64,000 nt of DNA. It comes from Lindgomyces ingoldianus. Taxonomy: Eukaryota > Ascomycota > Dothideomycetes > Pleosporales > Lindgomycetaceae. The stretch covers positions 124,001 through 188,000 of the forward strand of contig NW_022985199.1 of the NCBI RefSeq assembly GCF_010093535.1, written 5' to 3'. The position numbers were made by a program, and so were the translations under genes. The notes beneath the pieces were generated by a model. It was given only the letters and a program-made list of their open reading frames with translations, made no database searches and was not told the origin of the DNA. Shown here one piece after another: positions 23,229 to 32,592 of this stretch. Position 1 is the stretch's first letter. Each line of letters begins with the position of its first letter.

Positions 23229-23930
23229 ATGATCAAACAAGTCCTCACACTCTGCGCTCTAGTGACCCTCGCACAATCCAAGGCGATTATCACCAACCTC
23301 TGCACCCATCCCGTCTACATTTGGTCAGTGCCTGAGGTCTATGGAGCTGCCGACAACTATGCTGTCCAGCCTGGACACATCTACGAGGAAGTCTTCCGCT
23401 ATGGCACTGAAGCCAACCCTGGAATCGCAATCAAGGTGACGGATCGTCTGAATGGGATCCACGCGGGCAAGGGTGAGATCGACTTCCAATACACCGTCGA
23501 CAAGTATGACCCCAAGAAGGTTTGGATCAATCTGGCAACCGTCCGAGGAAATGCTTTTGGTGGCAATATGGCCCTGTGGACCTGCTTTGGCGCATACAAG
23601 AGCCCGAATGTCCCCACGCGACTGTGCAGCACCGACGACAACATCGAGCTGGTCCTCTGCGGATCAGAGCGGACATTGCAACCCCATTCATTCGCCCCAG
23701 CAGACGACTACTGCTCTGGTCATTGGGTCGGGAGAGGACAAACGCGCCGTTGCATCCCACACACTGTCACCCCAAAGAGGACGGGGCCAAAGAAGAAGGA
23801 GCGAGAAGTAAGGGCTGCGCAGGCTTGCGCAGAGATCCGCACTCGTAATGTCACGAGTCCTGCTGTCAAGCCTGCCAGAGCTCATCGCATGTCATCTGAC
23901 GACTCTTCCTCGTCTGATGAAGGATTCTGA
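23229..23930 (+). CDS. Bys1-domain secreted protein with C-terminal charged extension
   Basis: Single exon, 233 aa. The first 18 residues (MIKQVLTLCALVTLAQSK) are a clear signal peptide. Residues about 19-145 match the Bys1/thaumatin-like antigen family: IITNLCTHPVYIWSV, VQPGHIYEEVFRYG, GIAIKVTD, KGEIDFQYTVD, VWINLATV and the closing NIELVLCGS. The 29138-29617 paralog ends at the equivalent LTLC motif, but this protein continues for about 90 residues: a basic, Lys/Arg-rich region followed by an acidic Ser/Asp tail (SSDDSSSSDEGF). The family is known from dimorphic and filamentous fungi and its biochemical role is unsettled. Secretion is inferred from the signal peptide. Confidence 0.85.
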   Translation: MIKQVLTLCALVTLAQSKAIITNLCTHPVYIWSVPEVYGAADNYAVQPGHIYEEVFRYGTEANPGIAIKVTDRLNGIHAGKGEIDFQYTVDKYDPKKVWINLATVRGNAFGGNMALWTCFGAYKSPNVPTRLCSTDDNIELVLCGSERTLQPHSFAPADDYCSGHWVGRGQTRRCIPHTVTPKRTGPKKKEREVRAAQACAEIRTRNVTSPAVKPARAHRMSSDDSSSSDEGF

Positions 23931-24183
23931 ATGCGGGACAGTGCAGGGGAGGACGATGGGTGGATTGACCGTTTGGTTTCGCTATTGCTTTCTCCTTGAA
24001 GACCTAATGCAAAGAATCATTGGTCCCTGGGTAGATTAGCCTGCACTCAATCGCAACTGCCTTCCCCCCAATTGTCCCTGTCTTAGTCACGTGCCGCTCC
24101 ATGTTCCTGCCAAGCCTGACAAAGTTTCTCCGAAGCCGATACACTCTTCCTTATAAGGACTAGCGCTTCGGTGAGTGGTCCGC

Positions 24184-25865
24184 ATGGATCACTCGCTCCC
24201 AGCTTCTTCTCACCATTCCACAACTTTTCAATTGAATGATTCCACCATGGCTCGCAACCGGAGCCCCTCGCCATCCGACCACTTCCCACTTGGTCACTCG
24301 GCGACTTCGCCGCAACCCATGGTCTCCAAGCGGGACAAGCGACGTACGATGCTGGCCGACAAGCTCTCGGAGATGATGGCCTCGTTCTCAGACAACAGGG
24401 ATTCACACTACAGGGCCCAGCTCGCAGCGCTTCAAGCCGACTTGAACCTCATTCTCAAGGCTGACCCTTATGCCAACAAGCCGCTTGAGGATGGTGGAGA
24501 GGAAGCCGCCGAGCTGATTTCGCAGATCATGGGCAGTAATCTCCCTGCTGCGCCGAGCGCTGGCACCGACTATATCGCTCAGGTTGGGAAACACTACGCG
24601 CGCTTCGTCGAAGCTGTCAACGATTCCCTGGAGGAGCGTGACTTCAACCTCACTATGCTTTGGGTAGGCTATTCCATTTCCTACGACTGGAAACCCGCCT
24701 CTGTGTAAATGCTAACTTCCACTCCTTCTAGAACAAGCACGAGAACATGAAGAACGAGATCGAGAACGCGCATCTCTACAAAGTCCAAATTGCTGAGCAA
24801 GAGCACAAGCTGCTCGCTGACACGATCCGAGAACGCCTCACGGCAAGCCTCACAGCTAGAACTACACGGCTCAAGCGAGAAAAGGAGCAATTAGACCTCT
24901 CCGACAGCAATGCCATGCTTCTCCATCCTAATCAGTTTAGTATCACGCACCCGGCGAGCCCCGGTGGCCCGCAGGCTCCACGAAAAACCCGCAGGACGGG
25001 ACACAAATTCGGTGACCAAGAGGATATGGCGACCGGAACTGAGAATAAGAGAAAGCGGAAGCTTTTCGAAGATAACGAAAATGATTCCCCTGGCCCGTCA
25101 GGTCGGAATGTGGATCTTGGCGTAGGCTCACCGTTCCGCGAGGCAAAGGCGAAGACCATGCACGCTCAGTTTGAAGCTTCTGCTTACTCCCTCGAACGAC
25201 TCTTCACCGAGAAAGAGCTCAATATGGCGATGAACCATGCGACCGTCGCTGCTTCAAACTTCTTCGCTAAAATGAAGAACCCAGACAATGCTCAGGATTC
25301 CGCTGCGAACGGTACGAATGGCGTCAATGGTGACCATGCTTTTGATCACGGAGACGGCGCTGATGCTGACCACGACTCTGATTCTCCGCCCGGTCCCATT
25401 GATATGGGTCGCCAAGTTTCGTCAAATCCTCATGCTACCCGTGGGGCAACGCGCTCTGCTATGGGACCAGCGGGAATTGCAAATGGTCGCTGGCCCTTCA
25501 TTGTCAATCCACCATACATCCTTCCCGCAAACATTGCGTCGAAAGTAAACGCCTCTGCTCCGCCACCGGCCCCACTGGCCCCGCAGGACGCTGAGCAGGA
25601 TCTCATGTTGATGATGCGCGACGCTCCGCCAGACGATACCCTCAACGAGAAGTTGCTCGCTGCAGCTGTCGCCCCGATCAAAGCACGAGAGTACCAAGTC
25701 CAACCCCCTGGCTTTCAGCAACCCGTCCCCGAGATTACGAGCCAGATTCGTGCCATCGCCCCGCACCTCGAAGTTAGCACAATGGGAGGCATTCCTATGA
25801 GCGCGCAGAGCAGTATGGGCGGCTATAGCCGCGCTAGTACACCGAGACCTCGGCGCGGAGTTTAG
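24184..25865 (+). CDS. Sds3-like subunit of an Rpd3-type histone deacetylase complex
   Basis: Probable nuclear co-repressor subunit. Exons 24184-24663 and 24732-25865 give about 537 aa from the first ATG; an in-frame ATG at 24247 (MARNRSPSPSD) is an alternative start. Residues about 55-105 (KRDKRRTMLADKLSEMMASF, HYRAQLAALQADLNLIL) and about 160-210 (NKHENMKNEIENAHLYKVQI, HKLLADTIRERL) form a coiled-coil pair in the arrangement of Sds3-family proteins. A basic stretch with nuclear-localisation character (RKTRRTGHKF, NKRKRKLF) follows, then a long low-complexity C-terminal half rich in Pro, Ala and Asn. A CACGTG lies about 90 bases upstream. The coiled-coil architecture is visible; the family assignment is from recognition and moderately sure. 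Confidence 0.65.
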
Positions 25866-26427
25866 AGCCCTGCTGGTCTTCGGCTTCGGCTTGCTAATTC
25901 TTCGTCGTCCTATAGTATTACTCTTCGGTGGCCCGGCTTTCACCTTATATACCCTACTCATCATCGGATACGGGCCCGGGCGTTATGGTGGCTGGGACTT
26001 CACATTGCATTTGTGCAGGCGGTTCTCGGTGAATTCACCTGGATGGAGAGGTGGCATGGACATACAACGGCGTTTACTTTCTTTCATATTTACGTCGGCA
26101 CACAGGGCGGGTTTCGATGGATTGTCCACATGGATGGGTAGGTGGCATGAACATACTATGGCGTTTACACTCTTTCATATTTACGTCAGCATGCAAGGCG
26201 GGTTGCATACTGGAAGAAATCACTATCTGGGGTATTTATATAACTGGTTGGGAAGTACAAACTCAAGATGCCTGTTTATTGTAGAATCTTGCTACAATTG
26301 TTACAACATTTCAAAACAAGTAGTAATTAAGAAACGGTGAATCGGGAACCTAAAGATGCACAGGCATATTTGGGAGGGTTGACGGAGAAAGAGGTGTAGG
26401 TAATCAGCTCCACTTTCTACATAGTCA
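25866..26427. other. intergenic between convergent genes, with a tandem duplication
   Basis: 3' flanks of the Sds3-like and thiolase genes, which converge here. It contains the 91-bp duplication at 26041-26213. No gene. Confidence 0.6.
26041..26213. repeat. 91-bp imperfect tandem duplication
   Basis: Copy 1 begins at 26041 and copy 2 at 26132, both starting GGATGG. Shared blocks include AGGTGGCATG, GGCGTTTAC and CTTTCATATTTACGTC, and both end near GGCGGGTT. The copies differ at scattered positions, so the duplication is old. It lies 3' of the Sds3-like gene, outside coding sequence. Confidence 0.85.
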
Positions 26428-27837
26428 CTAGAGGTCACTCGGACTCAGTTTCTGTACAATAATGCCCGTCGCCGCACCACCTCCGTTGCAAATCACTGCA
26501 GCACCATATTGTCCAACTTCCAGTTGATGCAACAGTGTTACCAATATCCGGCTCCCTGAGCTGCCGAGCGCATGGCCTAAGGCGATGGCGCCGCCTCGGG
26601 GGTTTACCTTGTCAACACCCAGACCGAGGATCTTGGCATTCGCTTTTATGACAGCAGCGAACGCTTCGTTGAATTCCCAGACGGCGATGTCGGATTTGGA
26701 AAGCCCTGATTGGGAAAGCAGTTTCTTGACTACGGAAGCAGGGGCGATGGGGAAGTCGATCGGATCGGCAGGATGTGTTAGCAGAGCGAAAAGGGTATCA
26801 GAAGAGAAGAGGGAGACTTACCAATGGCAGCATCAGCGTAGGTGATGATGCGTGCGAGAACCCGACTGTCTTTCCCATATTGCTGTGCTATTTCCTTGCT
26901 TCCGAGTACGAGGGCTGATGCGCCGTCGCTAAATGCAGAGCTGTTGGCCGCTGTTACAGTGCCACTGCCGTCTTTCACAAAGGCGGGCTTCAATGTGGGA
27001 ACCTTTTCTAATTTGAGCTTGTTGTAGCCTTCGTCTTCTGATACAATCGTCTCGCCCTTCCGAGATTTGACGGTTACGGGCACGATTTCGTCTTTGAATT
27101 GTCCAGCCTTCCAGGCTTCTTGTGCACGCTTGTATGTTAAGATGGCGAATTCGTCCTGTTCTTCTCTTGATATTTCGAACTTCTTGGCCGTGTTTTCCGC
27201 GCAATTGCCCATGTGGATCTGGTTATATACATCCCACAGTCCATCGCCGATCAATCCATCTTCCAGTTTCTGGTGGCCAAATGGAGGCTGTTGGCTTGCT
27301 CGGCTGAGGTAATATGGCACTCGCGTCATGTTCTCAAACCCTCCAGCAACCTGTGCTTCCGCGAGGCCTAGTTGGATTGTCGACGCGGCAATGGTAACAG
27401 CTTTGAGACCAGAGGCACACACCTTGTTGACCGTAGTAGCCTCGATATTAGTAGGCAGACCAGCGAAAATGGCAGCTTGTCGAGCAGGAGCTTGACCCGC
27501 ACCTGCGCTTAGCACATTGCCCATGTATACAGCGTCTATGGAGGAAATGGGCACTTTCGATTTCTCGACGGCGGATTTGATGGCTATGGCGCCAAGTTGC
27601 GGGGCTGGGACTGTGGTAAAGGATCCATTGAACTATATTCGCTAACTTAGGAGGGGACTGGAAAGGAAAGGTGAGACATACAACGCCGGTAGGTGTCCTC
27701 GAAGCACTCAGAATATAGGCATCCCTGACCTCCCTGTTCGCAGGCCGTGAGGTGCTGAATTGTCGTTGTAGTGAAGCGAGACGCTGCTGGGGACGGGAGG
27801 CCATTCTGATTGAGGAAAGGAGGGCTGATGTGGACAT
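26428..27837 (-). CDS. erg10A: acetyl-CoA C-acetyltransferase (acetoacetyl-CoA thiolase), mitochondrial type
   Basis: Condenses two acetyl-CoA to acetoacetyl-CoA, or the reverse in ketone and branched-chain breakdown. Exons 27837-27682, 27632-26822 and 26768-26428 give about 435 aa. The N-terminus is Ser/Arg/Gln-rich without acidic residues ([20 protein letters not shown]), a mitochondrial import signal. Active-site motifs: nucleophile Cys in [32 protein letters not shown] and the second Cys in VICNGGG. Oddity: the last intron has a normal donor (GTAAGT) and branch site (GCTAAC), but the join keeping the conserved [11 protein letters not shown] segment would end in TG. The first AG acceptor (exon start 26729) is in frame but removes 13 residues including that segment. 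The gene is otherwise intact. Confidence 0.93.
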
Positions 27838-29137
27838 GGTTCATAGAAAGGAGGGATATGATCTGCAGGAGTGTGCAAACAGTGAAGCAGAGACTCTTGC
27901 GAGTCGAAGAGTGCTTGTCACATGGCGGAATGCGGAAACTGCTTATTGAACGAGTGGACGTCGGAATGGTTCAATGGGTGGAGAAGCTGCGAACCGAGGC
28001 GAAATAGCTCGGCCCGATGCGGCTTTACGGCTCCTCGTTTATCACGTGCTTAGCGTTCTCACCTTGTCACCCCGTCGAAAGCTTTCGTTGCTTGTCCATT
28101 TCCTCGCTTCGCCCAACATTGGGAACCGAGTGGGCTCTCTGAGCTCTCTGGGCTCTCTACCTCTCGAGGGCGTTGGTACAGAGACTTACTCGCGTATAGG
28201 TGTCATCCAGTCACCTCCAGCTTTACATCAAACGTCCCCCTTACATCCAAACAAGGAACTAGAAGGTTTTCCTCATCAACTCCACGACATCCAATATGGA
28301 AGAATATTAAAACCGGCTACAATTGAACACTAATGTTACTCGCTGCTTCTAAGGAAAATCGCAGCAAACTGAAGCCAATTTTTTCCATGTCATTCCTCGC
28401 TACCTGCCCACGGCCGCCTCCTAAATCTACTCGTAGAGGTAAAGTGCCTTGACAGCTGACAAGTCGGTAGCAGCACCACATGGGGCACACACACAAAACC
28501 ACTTCCACAATTCATTAATATCTCCATCTAGTCGTCAACTTGTCATTCGAGCTTCAGTCCTGCTGACCCCCTCGGCCCCAACCATGAAGCTTTTTCTCAA
28601 GCTATCAAGTCTGTCCGCTTCTCGATTGGATGTGTGCTTGTCTATACGTTTCCCCAAACAAATAATTGTACGGGTGCAACTTTGTACCTGCATCGGCCCA
28701 GGATCCCACTGCATAAGCTTGTAGCTCCATGTAGCTCCTTGTACCCCCCCGGGAAAATATCCCTCAACCTTACCTTAGGCCTTTGCTCGAACACGGTCCT
28801 GACGTTGATCGGCCACGGCATGTACTGGCCACCCTTGTGAGAGGCCGTCGCGTCTCCTTACATGAGACGGGCATTTCTGTACCGCAATTTCCAATATTCG
28901 AATTATGCGGAGAAGAGAAAGACCATGCTAGATGCGCTTTCGGCTGGTCAAGCAAGGTGTGCCGTAGCCTACGACTGTTGTCATATAAAGCTCCAGTTGG
29001 TCCGCTGTCTATCCAGGTCTTCAAGCTCCAAGCCTATATCTCGATAGCTTCCGCTTCATTATCGAACAACCCTTGGACTCCTCGCTTGAGCAAATTTCAC
29101 TCGTTCAATCTCGGAAATACCTGCCCAAACATCCGCC
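27838..29137. other. intergenic between divergent thiolase and Bys1-like gene
   Basis: 1.3 kb with both promoters. A CACGTG lies at 28043-28048, about 206 bases upstream of the thiolase start. A short GGGCTCTCTGAGCTCTCT-type repeat lies at 28131-28160. No gene supported. Confidence 0.5.
28043..28048. promoter_or_regulatory. CACGTG E-box upstream of thiolase
   Basis: Perfect hexamer within ATCACGTGC about 206 bases before the thiolase ATG. Similar hexamers occur at 24088-24093 (before the Sds3-like gene) and 49964-49969 (before the SNU23 gene). Binding is inference. Confidence 0.3.
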
Positions 29138-29617
29138 ATGTACACTAAAGCCGCCTTCTCTATTCTACTCGCCCTCGCGCTCACCTCCACCTCCCGCGCT
29201 GCCAGCTCTGCCATGGTGAAGAATCTGTGCAGCACAACAGTGTGGATCACTTCCATCGATTCTCATGGGGGCCCCACCACCTCGCTTCAACCTGGCCAAA
29301 CTTGGTCTGAAGAGCTTCACTTTGACCCCGTCACTGGCGTAGCCATCAAGGTTACTACAACTAAGAACGGGTTGGCAACGGGGAAGCCGGAGATTGACTT
29401 TACCTACACTCTGAACCAACCTGAGGGAATGGTGTATTATGACCTGAGTACTGTTAACAAGATGGATGCCCCTTTCACGAATGGACAATTACTAGTCACA
29501 ACCCCGAGTGTCGACTGCCCTTCCATTTCCTGGCCGAATAGCCGGCAGCCCCCAGATGACCGAACGGAGGCGTGCCAAATAACTGACATTCTTCTTACGC
29601 TTTGTGCGCCGCTCTAG
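29138..29617 (+). CDS. Bys1-domain secreted protein (short form)
   Basis: Single exon, 159 aa. Signal peptide of about 22 residues (MYTKAAFSILLALALTSTSR) ending near SRAAS. The mature part matches the Bys1 family: SAMVKNLCSTTVWITSI, SLQPGQTWSEEL, GVAIKVTTTKNG, KPEIDFTYTLNQ and the final ITDILLTLCAPL. Five Cys remain in the mature region, so disulfides are possible. It is a diverged paralog of the 23229-23930 gene, on the same strand 5.2 kb away, with two unrelated genes between. Likely secreted; molecular role unknown. Confidence 0.85.
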   Translation: MYTKAAFSILLALALTSTSRAASSAMVKNLCSTTVWITSIDSHGGPTTSLQPGQTWSEELHFDPVTGVAIKVTTTKNGLATGKPEIDFTYTLNQPEGMVYYDLSTVNKMDAPFTNGQLLVTTPSVDCPSISWPNSRQPPDDRTEACQITDILLTLCAPL

Positions 29618-30843
29618 GCGATCTCCACCGTCTCGATATGGAAAGATTGGATTTGTTAGATAACGGACGGGGATGGATAGGCATGGAGGGAAGATGAACT
29701 GGTTGAATGATCGCATAACGAAGACGCGTTAAGGGGGTGCAGGGGAAGGGAAAATACTTGAAGGGGTTAGTATATGGCAAGATAGATTTTGTTAAGTCTT
29801 TAATGCCGTCTTGAACGATAAATCTTCCCAAAAATATATAACTTGTTTACAACTATTTAACCATACCTTCAAAACTCAACAACCATGTTCTATGCGTATT
29901 TCTAGGACATCCCAGTGTCTCTCACACCTCTGACATCATCTTAAATACGTCAAAACAAATAATGAACTTACAAGCCTTCATACTAGCATAAGGAGACCCT
30001 AAACTCCAACCAAAAATAAGCAATCGACGTAGACCAGATTCGTATTGACGCTCCCAAAGAAACAAGATTCCAAGTCTTGCACGATAATCACTCCGCCACA
30101 GCGTCAACCACTAACCTTCTGAACTGATATACCCATTTATCACATTGTTTCCATGATATCCGTAGATGGCGAATGCCTGGAAAGGGTGTAAAAGAGGCAG
30201 GGGAATTTGCGGTGCTTACAAATATGGTATGTGCATGATGTGAGTCACACAGACGGGATGGTGTTTGGACCGCTTGTTATATGGTGGAGAAGGTGGAGTA
30301 TAGAGTTCGCCGCGCTCCCGTTGTAGCATTAGGGAATTAAGATAGGGAATTAGGAGTGGCGAAGTTAAATACTAGGACCCAGTTAGAAGTGCCCCCTTGT
30401 GTTTCGTGCTTATGTTATGAAAGAGCACTCTTCAAAGTTTGGTCCAGCATGAAGCTGAAACTCTAAGTATTTTGCAAGGGCCCACAACGCTACGCTGAAT
30501 CGGACATAGTTCTGACCATTCAATTCCATGGGTGGGTGTGCTGGGGGGTGGCACATGGTGTGCATGTGATATATTGTCTAAGTTTCCCTAACGCAGATTT
30601 CTAAGCTGGGTGTAAGAGTCGCGATATGGGATGAGAGGTCGTAGGGAAGTCAAGTGAGAAGTCTTCCAGTGGACTCTACGTAGAGCTAAAATCTTTAATT
30701 AATGATGTATGTGGGTAGCATCCGGCTCCCTTCCGTCCCTAAGAGACCTCATAGAAGCACAACCCATTGTAAGCTCCATAGCCTGGGTATGAAACGAGTG
30801 TAAGATAGAGATTGAAGATGGGTAGGATTGACCCTGGATCATC
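29618..30843. other. intergenic, 1.2 kb, no supported gene
   Basis: 3' flanks of the Bys1-like gene (+) and of the Zn2Cys6 regulator (-). No coding, RNA or repeat feature was recognised. Confidence 0.6.
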
Positions 30844-32052
30844 TTAGCTCCAAGGGGGTGCATGCGTCCCAAATTGAGTGATTGTCTGTAGACTTTGCTG
30901 AAAGTCTGGATCCATGACAAGGTTCCTCTCCGAAATAGTTGAAGCTAGCCAGTTATCGACGGTATCCTGACCCTTATACGTAATTATCATAACCATACCA
31001 AAGTCATCGAGCTCATTCCCTTTTGCTTCTTGAAGGATGGGATCGAAGTTCATCTTGGTAACCCAATACGGAGGGTAAAGTTGCCGAGCCCGATCCCATT
31101 GCGATGCGGACGTAGCATCCCAAAGTCGACGTTGCGCGGTGAACGAACGGGCGGTGACATCGTCTGCTCGGGTGCAGAAGCCTCGTTTGACGAGTGAATA
31201 GATGCCGCAGAGAAAGATACTCATGGTAATCGTCCGTCGAACGCTCTCACCGAAGATCCAAGCTCGCCAAGTGGGAGCAGTGATAGTCGTCAGCTTCTGC
31301 TCTGCTTCTGTTCTCGTTTTCAATTGCTCGGTCCACGCTTCCAGCACTGGCTCCGCCTGTTCAGCCAAAGCGCGTTGTCTTATATCTCCGTCAAAAAGAC
31401 GAATGAGTTGGAAGATTAGTAAGGCTTGTACTGCGGCCAAAAGGTCTAGTGGTGTCCAAGAAGGCTGGTTTGGAGACCTCAGGAGGTCGTTCGCTTTCGC
31501 TTCGATGATGGTAAAGGCTACGAATTCATTCTGCTCAGTCTTTGTTGAGTATATAGCGCATGCAGCATATGCATCCTGAAGTGGTGTCGGCATCTTCGAT
31601 GCGTAGAGGCGTTGGTGTATGAAAGGTGCTTTCCCCTCCCTAAGCCACTTATCGGGGTAGGTTCTGAAATGACGGACAGCGGCCTCCATTTCCGATCGTG
31701 CTAGCGCTGTACGTGTCGGCCCCTCTGCTGAAATCAAATAGTCTGGGATATGCTGTGGTATGTTCTGTGCCTCAGAGGTCATAGAGAAAGGTGTCACCGA
31801 CTCCACTCCAAGGTGTGGCTGCAGGGTCCCCGACCAAGGCAGCATACCAGGTTCTCGCATCAGGTCATCTAGCCATGGAAATTCTAACTCTGGAAAGGTC
31901 ATCTCGGAGAGCGGAGGCCTAGTATTCGGATAACTGCACTCGATGTTTTTCTTGGTGCACCGTCGACATTTTGGGATCTCCATTCCGCATTTTCGCTTTG
32001 CTTTCGCACATTCTCCGCATGATTTCCGTCGGGATATTGGGCCATCCGACAT
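30844..32052 (-). CDS. Zn2Cys6 fungal transcription factor
   Basis: Single exon, 402 aa. The binuclear zinc cluster is at residues 12-39 with spacing Cys-x2-Cys-x6-Cys-x6-Cys-x2-Cys-x6-Cys (CGECAKAKRKC, CRRCTKKNIEC). The rest resembles the helical regulatory region of fungal C6 factors: a conserved block around residues 120-230 (MEAAVRHFRTYPDKW, LLAAVQALLIFQLIRLFDGD) and another around 255-330 (TWRAWIFGESVRRTITMSIF). The protein is nuclear by inference. It is transcribed away from the SnoaL-reductase fusion gene across a 540-base gap, so it may regulate that gene and itself. Targets are unknown. Confidence 0.9.
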   Translation of the reverse strand: MSDGPISRRKSCGECAKAKRKCGMEIPKCRRCTKKNIECSYPNTRPPLSEMTFPELEFPWLDDLMREPGMLPWSGTLQPHLGVESVTPFSMTSEAQNIPQHIPDYLISAEGPTRTALARSEMEAAVRHFRTYPDKWLREGKAPFIHQRLYASKMPTPLQDAYAACAIYSTKTEQNEFVAFTIIEAKANDLLRSPNQPSWTPLDLLAAVQALLIFQLIRLFDGDIRQRALAEQAEPVLEAWTEQLKTRTEAEQKLTTITAPTWRAWIFGESVRRTITMSIFLCGIYSLVKRGFCTRADDVTARSFTAQRRLWDATSASQWDRARQLYPPYWVTKMNFDPILQEAKGNELDDFGMVMIITYKGQDTVDNWLASTISERNLVMDPDFQQSLQTITQFGTHAPPWS

Positions 32053-32592
32053 TTTTGAAGATAGGGGGAGTTATTTAGCGGAATATAGCGTGGAAGAAGT
32101 AGAAGATCAATGCCTAGGACGTCATCAGTTTACGGAGGCTGTGATGACAAAGCGAGGATGCTCGCTGGGTCCGAGAATGGTCCGCAGAGAGCTTACTAGA
32201 TATAGGCTAGACCCACCCAAAAAAGGATTGGCGGCGATCCATTTCCGCAACCCTACCAAACTGCTCCGCAACTTCCGTCTCACTCACCGGACGTGTGCTC
32301 AGGTCGGATATCGACTGCAGCGGCGCTAGATAATTCACCATATCTACGCGGAAGAAGATGACCATAGAGGCGGAAAGGCGGTGCTTACAATGCTCCTCCG
32401 CAACACTATACCAGAGGTCCTGCTGCACTTGACGTTATGTGAACTGCACGAGAAATAAAGTCAACCGCAGGTTGATTCGAGTATAATATATATGTTTGAA
32501 CCTTAGATGCAGACTTAGTTTACCTTTTTGTATTGCAATCGCTTGCCTCCTGAAACATCACTTACCTCAATCACTGCTCGAATTTCCAGAGC
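32053..32592. promoter_or_regulatory. shared divergent promoter of Zn2Cys6 regulator and reductase fusion
   Basis: 540 bases separate two divergent start codons. CGG triplets, the usual half-sites of Zn2Cys6 proteins, occur (for example in ACCGGACG near 32290), but no clear paired site stands out. Confidence 0.5.
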
